Source of the DNA: Streptomyces cylindrosporus
Lineage (GTDB): Bacteria > Actinomycetota > Actinomycetes > Streptomycetales > Streptomycetaceae
Direction of reading: 5' to 3'
Length of the DNA stretch: 54,146 nucleotides
Assembly: GCF_022698165.1 (NCBI RefSeq)
Contig: NZ_JALDAY010000026.1
Location: 1 to 54,146 of the forward strand
Shown here: positions 23,176 to 31,679 of the stretch, piece after piece
Position numbering within the stretch: the stretch's first letter is position 1
How the letters are laid out: every line of letters starts with the position of its first letter
Position numbers and translations under genes: made by a program
Notes under the pieces: generated by a model
What the model saw: the letters and a program-made list of their open reading frames with translations, nothing else
What the model was told of the DNA's origin: nothing
The model's database searches: none

Positions 23176-23793
23176 ATGCGAACCCGGGTGCGCGGCTGGC
23201 GCTGGCGGCGCAATCCGCTGCGGCGCCGGTCGGACGTCGTCGAGGCGTGGACGGCACTGGTCGCCGCCGTCCTGCTGTTCGTGGGTGCTCCCCTGGTGGG
23301 TGCGCTCGTCGGCTGGTGGGCGCACGACGAGGCACGGGCCGTCGCAGCCTCGGAACGGGCCGAGAGGCACCGGGTGCGGGCCCAGGTGATCGGTACGACT
23401 CCCGACCAGCTGCCCTCGGTGCAGGGCGGACGTGAGCACTCGTTCCGGGTGGACGTGCGCTGGAAGGACCCGGTCACCGGCACGCACACCACCCGGGCAC
23501 GTGTCCCAGCGGGCACCGGGCACGGCGACACGGTCGACATCTGGCTCGACGCCCAGGGCCGGACGGTCACCCCACCTCCAAGCCAGACTCAGATCTGGCA
23601 GCACGCGGTCACGATCGGCACGTGCGCGGCGGGCGGCACGGTGGCGGTGGTCCTTCTGGCCAACGCCGTCGTCCACCGCGTCACCCTCGGCCACCGCCTG
23701 ACCGAGTGGGAAACGGAATGGACCCGCACAGAACCCCTGTGGACACGCAGGCAGGCGGGAGGGCCCGACAGCGGGCCGGCGGGGACGGTGTGA
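23176..23793 (+). CDS. Rv1733c-type membrane protein, second copy
   Basis: 205 aa with the same plan as the protein at 3860-4429: basic start WRWRRNPLRRRSDVVEAW, a first helix (ALVAAVLLFVGAPLVGALVG), an outer domain with VDVRWKDPVTGTHTTRARV and VDIWLDAQGRTVTPPPSQ, a second helix (VTIGTCAAGGTVAVVLLANA), and a tail with WETEWTRTEPLW. GAGGAGG precedes the ATG. I saw no OsdR-type box in the 150 bp upstream, so it may be outside the dormancy-type regulon. Its function is unknown. Confidence 0.78.
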   Translation: MRTRVRGWRWRRNPLRRRSDVVEAWTALVAAVLLFVGAPLVGALVGWWAHDEARAVAASERAERHRVRAQVIGTTPDQLPSVQGGREHSFRVDVRWKDPVTGTHTTRARVPAGTGHGDTVDIWLDAQGRTVTPPPSQTQIWQHAVTIGTCAAGGTVAVVLLANAVVHRVTLGHRLTEWETEWTRTEPLWTRRQAGGPDSGPAGTV

Positions 23794-23828
23794 CGACGAC
23801 CGGGCGGACAGAGCGGAGCCACGACGGG

Positions 23829-23868
23829 GCCACCGAGCCACCGAGCCACCGAGCCACCGAGCCACCGA
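23829..23868. repeat. Five tandem copies of an 8-bp unit
   Basis: GCCACCGA is repeated five times without error over 40 bp, between the Rv1733c-type gene and the convergent amidohydrolase. An 8-bp unit is not a multiple of three, so it is not a coding repeat. Looser repeats around CGAGCGCGGTCCG follow it to about 23960. Confidence 0.9.
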
Positions 23869-23979
23869 GCACAGCCTGCCGGTGATCCCGCGAGCAACGT
23901 CCGACAGCAGTCCCGGCGAGCGCGGTCCGACCGCGGTCCGGTGAGCGCGGTTCGCCGACAGTCCCGTCGATCCCTCCCG

Positions 23980-25338
23980 CTACTCGGCCCCCTGCATCCG
24001 CCGAGCGATCCGCCCATGGTCCCGCAGCGCGTCCGCCAGTCCCGGCAGGACCGGTTCCGCTCGGTCCACCAGTACCCGGCCGCCCACCACCGTCGTCCAG
24101 GCGCGGGCCGGGCCGCAGCGGAGCCAGGACTCGACCGGGTCGGTGAGTGCGCCCGCCAGGGCGACCTCGTGGAGGTCCCAGACGACCAGGTCGGCACAGG
24201 CGCCGGGGCGCAGGTGGCCCAGTTCGTCGGCGCGGCCGAGGCAGCGGGCCGAGCCGCGGGTCGCGAGGTCGAGGGCGTCACGGGCGGTCATGGCGCCGGG
24301 GCCGCCGCGGTAGCGGCCCAGCAGCAGGGCGCCCCGCGTCTCCATCCAGAGCGAGGCGTGGTCGGTGGAGGCGGAGCCGTCGCAGCCGATGCCGACGGGC
24401 AGCCCGAGCTCGCGCATCTCCTTCACCCGGGCCGTACCGCCGCCGATCAGCATGTTGGAGCTGGGGCAGTGCGCCACCCCGACGCCCGCGTCCGCGAGCC
24501 GGCGCAGTTCGTCGTCGTTGGGGTAGATGCAGTGGGCGACCCAGGTCCGCTCGCTCATCCAGCCGCAGTCCTCGAAGTACTCGACGGGCCGACAGCCGTA
24601 CGTCTCAAGGCAGTACGCGTCCTCGTCGTGGTCCTCGGCGAGGTGCGTGTGCAGGCGTACGTCGTACCGCTCGGCGAGTTCCGCGGTGGCCGTCATGACC
24701 TCCTTGGTCACCGAGAACGGCGAGCAGGGCGCGAGCGCGACCCGGATCAGCGCGCCCGGCTCCGGGTCGTGATGCGCCTTGATCAGCCGCTCGCTGTCGG
24801 CGAGGACCTCGTCCGTGGTCTGGGTGACGCTCCGCGGCGGCAGCCCGCCGTCCTCGACGGACCGGGTCATCGAACCGCGCGTGGCGTGGAAGCGGAAGCC
24901 GATGTCGCGGGCGGCGCGGATCTCGGCGTCGACGAGGTTCGGGCGGGGGTGGACGTACAGGTGGTCGGAGGACGTGGTGCAGCCGCCCATCAGCAGCTCG
25001 GCCATGCCGACGTACGCCGAGACGTAGGCGGCCTCCTCGTCGAGGGCGGACCACAGCGGGTAGAGGGTGGTCAGCCAGTCGAAGAGCGTGCCGTTCACGG
25101 CGGGGGCGTAGGAGCGGGTGAGGTTCTGGTAGATGTGGTGGTGCGTGTTGATCAGTCCGGGGGTTACGAGCCGCCCACCTGCGGAGACGGTCGTACGCGC
25201 CTCCGGCTCGCGCCCGGGCGGACCCACCGCCGCGACCCGGCCGTTCGTCACGGCCAGCCAGCCGCCGGGGATCTCCCGATCCCCGTCGACGACCAGCAGT
25301 CCGGCATCCTTGACCAGCAGATCCACGACTGACGACAT
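23980..25338 (-). CDS. 8-oxoguanine deaminase-like amidohydrolase
   Basis: 452 aa, TRZ/ATZ-type amidohydrolase. Metal ligands are His in NTHHHIYQNL, His in LHTHLAEDHDED, the later His in AHCIYPNDD and Asp in GCDGSASTDH. The segments VAHCPSSNMLIGGG and GIGCDGSASTDHASLW, plus SYAPAVNGTLFDWLTTLYPLW, match the 8-oxoguanine deaminase group within this superfamily, which clears oxidised purine bases. An isocytosine or triazine activity cannot be excluded from sequence. The ATG at 25338 has no strong ribosome site. The gene is divergent from the acetyl esterase. Confidence 0.85.
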   Translation of the reverse strand: MSSVVDLLVKDAGLLVVDGDREIPGGWLAVTNGRVAAVGPPGREPEARTTVSAGGRLVTPGLINTHHHIYQNLTRSYAPAVNGTLFDWLTTLYPLWSALDEEAAYVSAYVGMAELLMGGCTTSSDHLYVHPRPNLVDAEIRAARDIGFRFHATRGSMTRSVEDGGLPPRSVTQTTDEVLADSERLIKAHHDPEPGALIRVALAPCSPFSVTKEVMTATAELAERYDVRLHTHLAEDHDEDAYCLETYGCRPVEYFEDCGWMSERTWVAHCIYPNDDELRRLADAGVGVAHCPSSNMLIGGGTARVKEMRELGLPVGIGCDGSASTDHASLWMETRGALLLGRYRGGPGAMTARDALDLATRGSARCLGRADELGHLRPGACADLVVWDLHEVALAGALTDPVESWLRCGPARAWTTVVGGRVLVDRAEPVLPGLADALRDHGRIARRMQGAE

Positions 25339-25441
25339 GGCGTCATCGTAGAGGCGTGGTCCGGGAGAGACCTGGCGAGTCGTCCGACCTCGCACGTACG
25401 GTGTGATCATCCGGCACGTCCCTACCCGAAGGCGGTCCTAC

Positions 25442-26410
25442 ATGGCCCTGTTCGACCTCCCCCTCGACGAGCTCCACGAGTACCGCAGCGCGTCCGACGA
25501 GCCCGACGACTTCGACGCGTTCTGGTCCAAGACGCTGCAGGAAGCCCACGAGCACGACCTGGACGCCCGCTTCGAGCCGGTCGACACGGGTCTGGCGACG
25601 GTGCGGGTGTACGACGTGACGTTCGCGGGATTCGGCGGGCACCCGGTGAAGGGCTGGCTGACGCTGCCCGCCGCGGCGGCCGAACCGCTGCCGCTGGTCG
25701 TGGAGTTCATCGGTTACGGCGGCGGACGCGGCCTTCCCCACGAGCACCTGCTGTGGGCGTCGACCGGGCGGGCGCACTTCGTGATGGACACGCGCGGCCA
25801 GGGCAGCGCGTGGGGCGGCGGCGGTGGCACCGCGGACCCGGTGGGCGGGGCGCCCGCGTACCCCGGTTTCATGACGCGCGGCATCGACGCGCCGGAGAAC
25901 TACTACTACCGCCGCGTCTTCACGGATGCCGTGCGCGCCGTCGAGGCGGCCCGCTCCCATCCGCTGACCGACGCCTCCCGTACGGCCGTCCTCGGCGCGA
26001 GCCAGGGCGGCGGCATCACGATCGCCGTCGCGGGCCTGGTCCCGGACGTCGTCGCGGCGGCCCCGGACGTCCCCTTCCTGTGCGACTACCCGCGCGCGGC
26101 CACCCTGACGGACCGTCACCCGTACCGCGAGATCGGCCTGTTCCTCAAGACCCACCGCGGCCGGTCCGCGGACGCCCTGCGCACCCTCGCCTACTTCGAC
26201 GGCGTCCACTTCGCCGCCCGCGCCCGCACCCCCGCGCTCTTCTCGGCGGCGCTGGAGGACCAGACCTGCCCGCCCTCGACGGTCTTCGCGGCCTTCAACG
26301 CCTGGGCCCACGAGGACAAGCGGATCGAGGTGTACGACTTCAACGACCACGAGGGCGGCGGCCCCTACCAGGAGGCGACCAAGCTGCGCTGGCTGAAGTC
26401 GTACGTCTGA
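25442..26410 (+). CDS. Acetylxylan esterase / cephalosporin-C deacetylase family (AXE1)
   Basis: 322 aa, full length for the cytosolic CE7 group, with no signal peptide. The catalytic triad is Ser187 in GASQGGG, Asp273 in ALEDQTCPPST and His303 in NDHEGGG. FIGYGGGRG and DTRGQGSAWGGG form the oxyanion-side loops. ENYYYRRVFTDAVRAVEA is a family signature. The enzyme removes acetyl groups from short xylo-oligosaccharides and small acetylated molecules. The ribosome site is weak. It may share the gap at 25339-25441 with the divergent amidohydrolase. Confidence 0.92.
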   Translation: MALFDLPLDELHEYRSASDEPDDFDAFWSKTLQEAHEHDLDARFEPVDTGLATVRVYDVTFAGFGGHPVKGWLTLPAAAAEPLPLVVEFIGYGGGRGLPHEHLLWASTGRAHFVMDTRGQGSAWGGGGGTADPVGGAPAYPGFMTRGIDAPENYYYRRVFTDAVRAVEAARSHPLTDASRTAVLGASQGGGITIAVAGLVPDVVAAAPDVPFLCDYPRAATLTDRHPYREIGLFLKTHRGRSADALRTLAYFDGVHFAARARTPALFSAALEDQTCPPSTVFAAFNAWAHEDKRIEVYDFNDHEGGGPYQEATKLRWLKSYV

Positions 26411-26503
26411 GAGGCCTTCCCTCCAGTCCGACCAGTCGGTATGTTCTGGATGCCCGGGCCGCAGTGTCGCGGTCCGGGTTTCCGGCGGACGGCGGAGGAT
26501 CCC

Positions 26504-27670
26504 ATGGCGGAGCGCGAGCCACACGTGGACGGTCACTGCGACGAACGGTTCGCGGCGGTGCGGGAGGCGTTCGAGGAGAACTTCCGGCAGCGGGGGGAGC
26601 TCGGCGCCGCCGTCACCGTGAGGGTCGGCGGTGAGACCGTGGTGGACCTGTGGGGCGGGTGGGCCGACGCCGCGCGCACCCGGGCCTGGGAGCGGGACAC
26701 GCTCGTCAACGTGTGGTCGACGACCAAGGGGCCCGTCGCCCTGTGCGCGCACATCCTCGCCGATCGGGGGCTGCTCGACTTCGACGCGCCCGTGGCCCGG
26801 TACTGGCCGGAGTTCGCCGCGGCCGGCAAGGAGAAGGTACTCGTACGGCATCTGCTGTCGCACCGGGCCGGACTGTCCGGGCTACGGGAGCCGCACTCGC
26901 TGGAGCAGCTCTACGACTGGGAGTTCACGACGGAGCGGCTCGCGGCGACCGAGCCCTGGTGGGAGCCGGGGACGGCGTCCGGGTATCACGCGTTCACGTA
27001 CGGCTTCCTGGTCAGGGAGGTCGTGCGGCGGGTCTCCGGGCTGCGGCCGGGGGCGTTCCTGGAGCGTGAGGTGACCGGGCCGCTCGGGATCGACTTCACT
27101 GTCGGGCTGCCGGAGACGGAGGCCGGCCGGGCGGCGGAGCTGGTGCATCCGCCCGCCGCGTCGAGCAGCGAACAGGCCGCCATCTTCAGCCAGTTGACGC
27201 CCGCGGCCCTCGCCGCGCTGACCAATCCGGTCGTCGGCGCCGACGAGGCCAACACCACCGCGTGGCGGGCCGCGGAGATCCCCGCCGCGAACGGGCACGG
27301 CACCGCGCGCGCCGTCGCCGCGCTGTACGCGATCTTCGCGGGGCGGGGGTCGTACGACGGCCACCGCGTCCTGTCCGAGGCGGCGGCGGAGCGGGTTCGC
27401 GAGGGGCAGGGCAGTTGCCGGGACCTGGTGCTCGGTGCCGGGCTCGACGGCGAGACGGAGCTCGGGCTCGGCCTGTGGCTGAGCGGGGAGAACGGATCGT
27501 ACGGACCCAACCCGAAGGCTTTCGGACACGACGGCTTCGGCGGCTCCTGCGGACTGGCCGACCCGGAGGCCGACGTCTCGCTGGGGTACGTCATGAACCG
27601 CATGGGGCCTCATATCGCCAACGACCCACGGAAGATGGCGCTGATCGAGGCCCTCTACGGCGCGCTGTAG
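26504..27670 (+). CDS. Serine beta-lactamase-like esterase (EstB type)
   Basis: 388 aa, preceded by GGAGG. The SxxK motif is Ser72-x-x-Lys75 in WSTTKGP. The tyrosine motif lies in ASGYHAFTYGFLV, and GHDGFGGS replaces the KTG box, as in family VIII esterases and other beta-lactamase-fold hydrolases. There is no signal peptide, so a periplasm-like antibiotic resistance role is unlikely. It may hydrolyse a small ester. It is 93 bp downstream of the acetyl esterase and probably in the same transcription direction but with its own ribosome site. Confidence 0.88.
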   Translation: MAEREPHVDGHCDERFAAVREAFEENFRQRGELGAAVTVRVGGETVVDLWGGWADAARTRAWERDTLVNVWSTTKGPVALCAHILADRGLLDFDAPVARYWPEFAAAGKEKVLVRHLLSHRAGLSGLREPHSLEQLYDWEFTTERLAATEPWWEPGTASGYHAFTYGFLVREVVRRVSGLRPGAFLEREVTGPLGIDFTVGLPETEAGRAAELVHPPAASSSEQAAIFSQLTPAALAALTNPVVGADEANTTAWRAAEIPAANGHGTARAVAALYAIFAGRGSYDGHRVLSEAAAERVREGQGSCRDLVLGAGLDGETELGLGLWLSGENGSYGPNPKAFGHDGFGGSCGLADPEADVSLGYVMNRMGPHIANDPRKMALIEALYGAL

Positions 27671-27723
27671 GCGCCACTGCAAGTGGTGCGGTTTCGGCCG
27701 AACCACCGGGTCGGTCTTCCTTG

Positions 27724-27737
27724 TTGGTTTAGACCAA
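27724..27737. promoter_or_regulatory. GntR/HutC-type operator
   Basis: TTGGTTTAGACCAA is an inverted repeat with mismatch only at the centre and close to the TGGTCTAGACCA element bound by HutC-type regulators such as DasR. It lies 63 bp upstream of the GntR gene, consistent with autoregulation. Confidence 0.55.
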
Positions 27738-27800
27738 TGCTAGATCTGGTGACGCAATCAGCCCGCACGGCTACGGCACGTCACCAACAGGAGGCGCGGC

Positions 27801-28544
27801 ATGGCCCGCACCACCCCGCACGATCACGCCCCCGCCGAGGGGCGGCCGCTGTACCGGCACGTCGCCGCGCAGTTGCTCGGCGAACTGCGCGACGGGACCG
27901 TCCCGCCCGGCGAACGGCTGCCGGGCGAGCGGCAGTTGGCCGAGCACTTCGGGGTCAGCAGAGAGACCGTACGGCAGGCGCTGGAGGTGCTGCGCCGGGA
28001 GGGCCTGGTCGCCACCGACCGGCGCGGCAGCCACGCCACGCTGCCCGGCCTTCCGGTGCAGACCCCGTCCGCGCCGGCCTTCCCGCTCGGCGCCCGGACC
28101 GCGGACCCCGCCTCGGCCGACCGGTCCACGGTCACCTGGGAGACTCCCCCGCCGGAGCATGCCGAGGCGCTCGGGCTCGCCCCGCACCGGCCTACGCTGG
28201 TGCACCGGTACGAGTCCGCGGGCGCTGACGGCCGTGGCCGCCGTACGGCCGTGACGTCCTTCTCGGCCGTGGCCCTGTCGGAGGTCGAGGAGCTGGCCCG
28301 CTACCGCGACCGCGCGGACGGCGCCGCCTCGGCACAGCTGCGCCGCGCCTACGACTGGATGCGCCGGGCGGGCCTGACCCTGTACCACCGCGACTCCATC
28401 ACCCCGCTCGCGGACGCGCCCTCGGTGCGGGTGCGGCGGCGCGTGCACGACCAGTACGCACGCCCGCTGGAGATCACCGACCTGGTCGTGGACGCCCAAC
28501 AGGACGCGCTGGTCTACGAGTTCACCTTGCCCGCGGCCGGGTGA
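27801..28544 (+). CDS. GntR-family regulator, HutC/UTRA subfamily
   Basis: 247 aa, ATG preceded by AGGAGG. The GntR winged helix runs from about residue 16 to 80: LYRHVAAQLLGELRDGTVPPGERLPGERQLAEHFGVSRETVRQALEVLRREGLV. The C-terminal UTRA-type ligand domain includes PTLVHRYESAG, LTLYHRDSITPLADAPSVRVRRRVHD and PLEITDLVVDAQQDALVYEFTLP, the usual end strand. The ligand is unknown; family members bind phosphosugars, histidine-pathway intermediates or phosphonates. The operator-like repeat at 27724 resembles the DasR site but this protein is too different to be DasR itself. Confidence 0.9.
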   Translation: MARTTPHDHAPAEGRPLYRHVAAQLLGELRDGTVPPGERLPGERQLAEHFGVSRETVRQALEVLRREGLVATDRRGSHATLPGLPVQTPSAPAFPLGARTADPASADRSTVTWETPPPEHAEALGLAPHRPTLVHRYESAGADGRGRRTAVTSFSAVALSEVEELARYRDRADGAASAQLRRAYDWMRRAGLTLYHRDSITPLADAPSVRVRRRVHDQYARPLEITDLVVDAQQDALVYEFTLPAAG

Positions 28545-28592
28545 GGGACGGCGGCGGCCGGTCACGCCGGTCGTCGGCGTCGACGAGGACGG

Positions 28593-29486
28593 TCACGGCC
28601 CCTTCCCCTCCGGCGCGATCCGCAGGCCCGGGACCCGGTCCCAGCCCGTCACGCGCATCACCCGCTGGATGTGCGGGGCGACGCCCGAGAGTTCGAGGGT
28701 GCCGCCGGCCGCGGACAGGCCGAGGGCGGTGAACACCAGCAGACGCAGGGCGCCCACGTCGATGAAGCTCAGTTCGTGCAGGTCGAGGCGGGTGCGGAAG
28801 CCGTTCGCGGTACGGGCGTGGGCGCGGACGGTCTCGGCGTGCAGGGCGCGGGCCACGGCGGTGACATTCGTGTCGTCGACCTCGCCGGCGAGCGCGAGGC
28901 CCGGGGGTGCGAAGGTGCGGGTGATGGCGAGGAGGTCGTCGCGCCAGACGTCGTCGGCGCCGACCCGGCCGTGGTGGAGCCCGGTGAGCGGGGCGAGTTC
29001 CGTCTCGTCGAAGACCCGGCGGTCGTACTGGCAGATGCCGAGCACCGGCAGCGAGGCGAACACGGGGTCGAGCAGCAGCTCGGTGTCGTGCAGGGACTTG
29101 AGGCCGCTGCCGGCCCGGGCGCGCAGGATCTCCGTGCACACGCGCAGGCCGAGGAAGCCGTCGCCGACCGCGAGGCGCGCCTCCCGGCGGATCACCTCGT
29201 CCAGGTCCCACAGCCCGTCGGGCCCGGCCAGATGCGGGTCGACGCGCAGCCGGCCGGCCGCGATCTCGTCGTCGACCCGGCAGCCGTGCGTTTCCAGGAA
29301 GGAGAGGGCGAGTCCCGCCGGCATGTCGGCGGGCGGCAGCAGGAGCCCGCGGTGTCCACTGGCGAGGCCGTCCAGCAGGAAGGCGGCGAGTACGGTCTCG
29401 CGCTCCTCGTCGGTGTCGTAGCCGAGCAGCAGATGGTCCCCGTGTCGCATCTGTCCCACGGTTTTCCGGGTGGGTACGACGGGCAT
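28593..29486 (-). CDS. MEDS-STAS sensory anti-sigma antagonist with unphosphorylatable STAS site
   Basis: 297 aa, ATG preceded by GGGAGG. Residues 12-170 form a MEDS (DcmR-type) domain: HGDHLLLGYDTDEERE, VLAAFLLDGLASGHRGLLL, and the hallmark ICQYDRRVF at 151-159. Residues 190-290 form a STAS domain. At the position of the phosphorylated serine it has Gly245 (FIDVGALRLL), so the usual kinase switch cannot work. It may bind its partner constitutively or respond only to the ligand of the MEDS domain. Many Streptomyces have MEDS-STAS proteins beside anti-sigma genes; none is adjacent here. Confidence 0.85.
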   Translation of the reverse strand: MPVVPTRKTVGQMRHGDHLLLGYDTDEERETVLAAFLLDGLASGHRGLLLPPADMPAGLALSFLETHGCRVDDEIAAGRLRVDPHLAGPDGLWDLDEVIRREARLAVGDGFLGLRVCTEILRARAGSGLKSLHDTELLLDPVFASLPVLGICQYDRRVFDETELAPLTGLHHGRVGADDVWRDDLLAITRTFAPPGLALAGEVDDTNVTAVARALHAETVRAHARTANGFRTRLDLHELSFIDVGALRLLVFTALGLSAAGGTLELSGVAPHIQRVMRVTGWDRVPGLRIAPEGKGP

Positions 29487-29591
29487 CCCCGCACCTCCCT
29501 GTGTGTGCGGACCGCTTCCACGGTACGCCCGCGACCAGGCTCCCGTGAGGGGTTATGGTGACCGCCATCGGTTCCGGTGAGGGGGCGGACG

Positions 29592-31667
29592 ATGGCGGCC
29601 TCGGTGCAGGGCGGCAGGACCGGCAACCTTCCCGCGGAGGCGAACTCCTTCATCGGCCGGCGCGCCGAACTCGCCGTCATCGCCGGGCTGTTGGGGACCG
29701 AGCGGCTGGTGACGCTGACGGGGCCGGGAGGTGTGGGCAAGTCGCGGCTGGCGCTGCGGGCGGCCCACGCCGCGCGAGTCGGTCTCCCCGGCGGCGCGTG
29801 GCTCGTGGAGCTGTCGGAACTGCGGAACCCGGACCTGCTCACGAACGCGGTGGCGCAGGCGACCCGGCTGGCGGAGCAGACGCTGCGCCCGCTGCTGCAG
29901 GCGGTGTGCGAACACCTGGAGGGGGCGCCGGTGCTGCTGGTGCTGGACACCTGCGAGCACGTGCTGGACGAGTGCGCCCGGGTGGTGCAGGAACTCCTCG
30001 CGAACGTCCCGCAGTTGCGGGTGCTGACCACCAGCAGGCAGCCGCTCGGGGTGCCGGGCGAGCAGCTGCTGACCGTGGCCCCGCTGCCGCTGGGCGAACG
30101 GGACGACGCGGTGGCGCTGTTCGCGGCCCGGGCCACGGCGACGGTGCCGTCGTTCGCGCTGACCGACGCCAACCGGGCGCACGTGGCCGCGGTGTGCGCC
30201 CGTCTGGACGGCATACCGCTGGCGCTGGAGCTGGCCGCGGTGCGGCTGCGCGGCTTCCCGTCGGACCGGCTCCTGGAGGGCCTCGGCTCCCGCTTCGACC
30301 TGCTGGTCTCCCCCGCCCGGCCGCGGCCGGCCCGGCATCAGACGCTGCGCACCGCGATCGGCTGGAGCCACGAGCTGTGCACGCCCCTGGAGCGGCTGCT
30401 GTGGGCCCGGCTGTCGGTGTTCGCGGGCGGCTGGGACGTCGAGGCGGCCGAGTTCGTCTGCCACGGCGGCCCGCTGGACGCGGAGGAGATCCTGGCGCTG
30501 CTGGCCTCGCTGACCGAGAAGTCGATCGTCGCCCGGGACGGCCAGGAGTCGCCGGTGCGCTACCGGATGCTGGACACGGTCCGCTCGTTCGGCGCCGAGT
30601 GGCTGACCGGGCTGGGCGAACAGGAGGCGGTACGGCGCCGGCACCGGGACTACTTCCGGTGGATCGCCCGCCAGGGCGAGACGGAGTGGCTGGGGCCCGG
30701 GCAGCGCATGTGGGCGGAGCGGCTGAGCGCCGAGCACGCCAATCTGCGGCTCGCCGTGGATGAGTGCCTGACGGCGCCGGAGCCCGAGACCGCGCTCGAA
30801 CTCACCGGCTCCCTCTGGTACTTCTGGTTCGCCTGCGGCTTTACCGAGGAGGGCCGCGCCTACCTGGAGCGGGCCCTGCGCCGGGCGCCGAAGGAGGGCG
30901 GGCCCGAGCACACCCTCGCGGTGTGGGCGCATCGCCTCGTCACCGTCGTACCGGACGACCTGGAGGCCGCCGAGTCGGTCAGCGCCGCCTATGTGTGGCT
31001 CGCCGAGGAGCGGCACCTCCCCGTCCCCGCGCTGCCGTTGACGGGGGCCAGCCTGGCGGTGCGGGGTGAGTCGGCGCGGTCGGCGGTGCTGTACGGCAGC
31101 GTCGGGCAGGCGCCGGCCGGGCACGGTGGGGCCGAGTTCTTCCAGTTGCTGACCCTTGCTCTGCAGGCGTATCTGCTGGCCGGCCAGGCCGCGTTCGAGC
31201 GGTGCGCGGCGGTCGCCGAGCGGCTGCGGGCGGAGTGCGCCGAGCGCGGGGAGCTGTGGATGCGGGCCTGGGGCGACTTCTTCGTGGCCCTTTCCGGGAT
31301 CGGCCTGGGGCGCGCGGAGGAGGCGGTGCGGCACGCGCGTGCGGCACTGGCCGCCAAGTGGCGGGTGCACGACCGGCTGGGCGCCGCCGCGGTCGCCGAC
31401 CTGCTGGTCGCCGCGCAGGCCGCGCGCGGCGAGGACGAACTCGCCGCCCGGCTCCTCGGCGTCAGCCGCCGCCTCTGGTACGCGGCGGGCCTGCCGCAGC
31501 TCGGCAGACCGGACCGCACGGTCTTCCACCGGGAGTACGAGCGCCGGCTGCGGGCCTCCCTCGGCGACGCCCGCTTCAGTGAAGTGGCGGGCGACGGACG
31601 GGCGTTGGACCCGGAAGCGGCGATCGCACTGGCGCTGGGCGGCGCGCTCGACGCGTCCGACCCGTGA
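29592..31667 (+). CDS. STAND-type ATPase resembling AfsR/LuxR regulators but without DNA-binding domain
   Basis: 691 aa from ATG 29592; a GTG at 29577 is also possible. The NB-ARC-like ATPase starts FIGRRAELAVI with Walker A GPGGVGKS (about residues 47-54), Walker B VLLVLDTCEHVL and sensor LRVLTTSRQPLGVPGE. Winged-helix and HN-type helices follow (LRTAIGWSHELCTPLERLLW), then TPR-like helical repeats to the end. Family members in Streptomyces normally carry a C-terminal LuxR helix-turn-helix or an N-terminal SARP domain. This one ends at EAAIALALGGALDASDP with neither. It could control a partner by protein contact, or be a trimmed regulator. It is convergent with a methyltransferase gene. Confidence 0.85.
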   Translation: MAASVQGGRTGNLPAEANSFIGRRAELAVIAGLLGTERLVTLTGPGGVGKSRLALRAAHAARVGLPGGAWLVELSELRNPDLLTNAVAQATRLAEQTLRPLLQAVCEHLEGAPVLLVLDTCEHVLDECARVVQELLANVPQLRVLTTSRQPLGVPGEQLLTVAPLPLGERDDAVALFAARATATVPSFALTDANRAHVAAVCARLDGIPLALELAAVRLRGFPSDRLLEGLGSRFDLLVSPARPRPARHQTLRTAIGWSHELCTPLERLLWARLSVFAGGWDVEAAEFVCHGGPLDAEEILALLASLTEKSIVARDGQESPVRYRMLDTVRSFGAEWLTGLGEQEAVRRRHRDYFRWIARQGETEWLGPGQRMWAERLSAEHANLRLAVDECLTAPEPETALELTGSLWYFWFACGFTEEGRAYLERALRRAPKEGGPEHTLAVWAHRLVTVVPDDLEAAESVSAAYVWLAEERHLPVPALPLTGASLAVRGESARSAVLYGSVGQAPAGHGGAEFFQLLTLALQAYLLAGQAAFERCAAVAERLRAECAERGELWMRAWGDFFVALSGIGLGRAEEAVRHARAALAAKWRVHDRLGAAAVADLLVAAQAARGEDELAARLLGVSRRLWYAAGLPQLGRPDRTVFHREYERRLRASLGDARFSEVAGDGRALDPEAAIALALGGALDASDP

Positions 31668-31679
31668 CCCCGGCGGGGC

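Noticed and set aside
23829..23868. CRISPR-like short repeat array
   Set aside because: Units are 8 bp and directly adjacent with no spacers.
29577..31667. Full AfsR-like regulator
   Set aside because: Neither a SARP domain nor a LuxR helix-turn-helix is encoded before the stop, and the following bases belong to the convergent methyltransferase.
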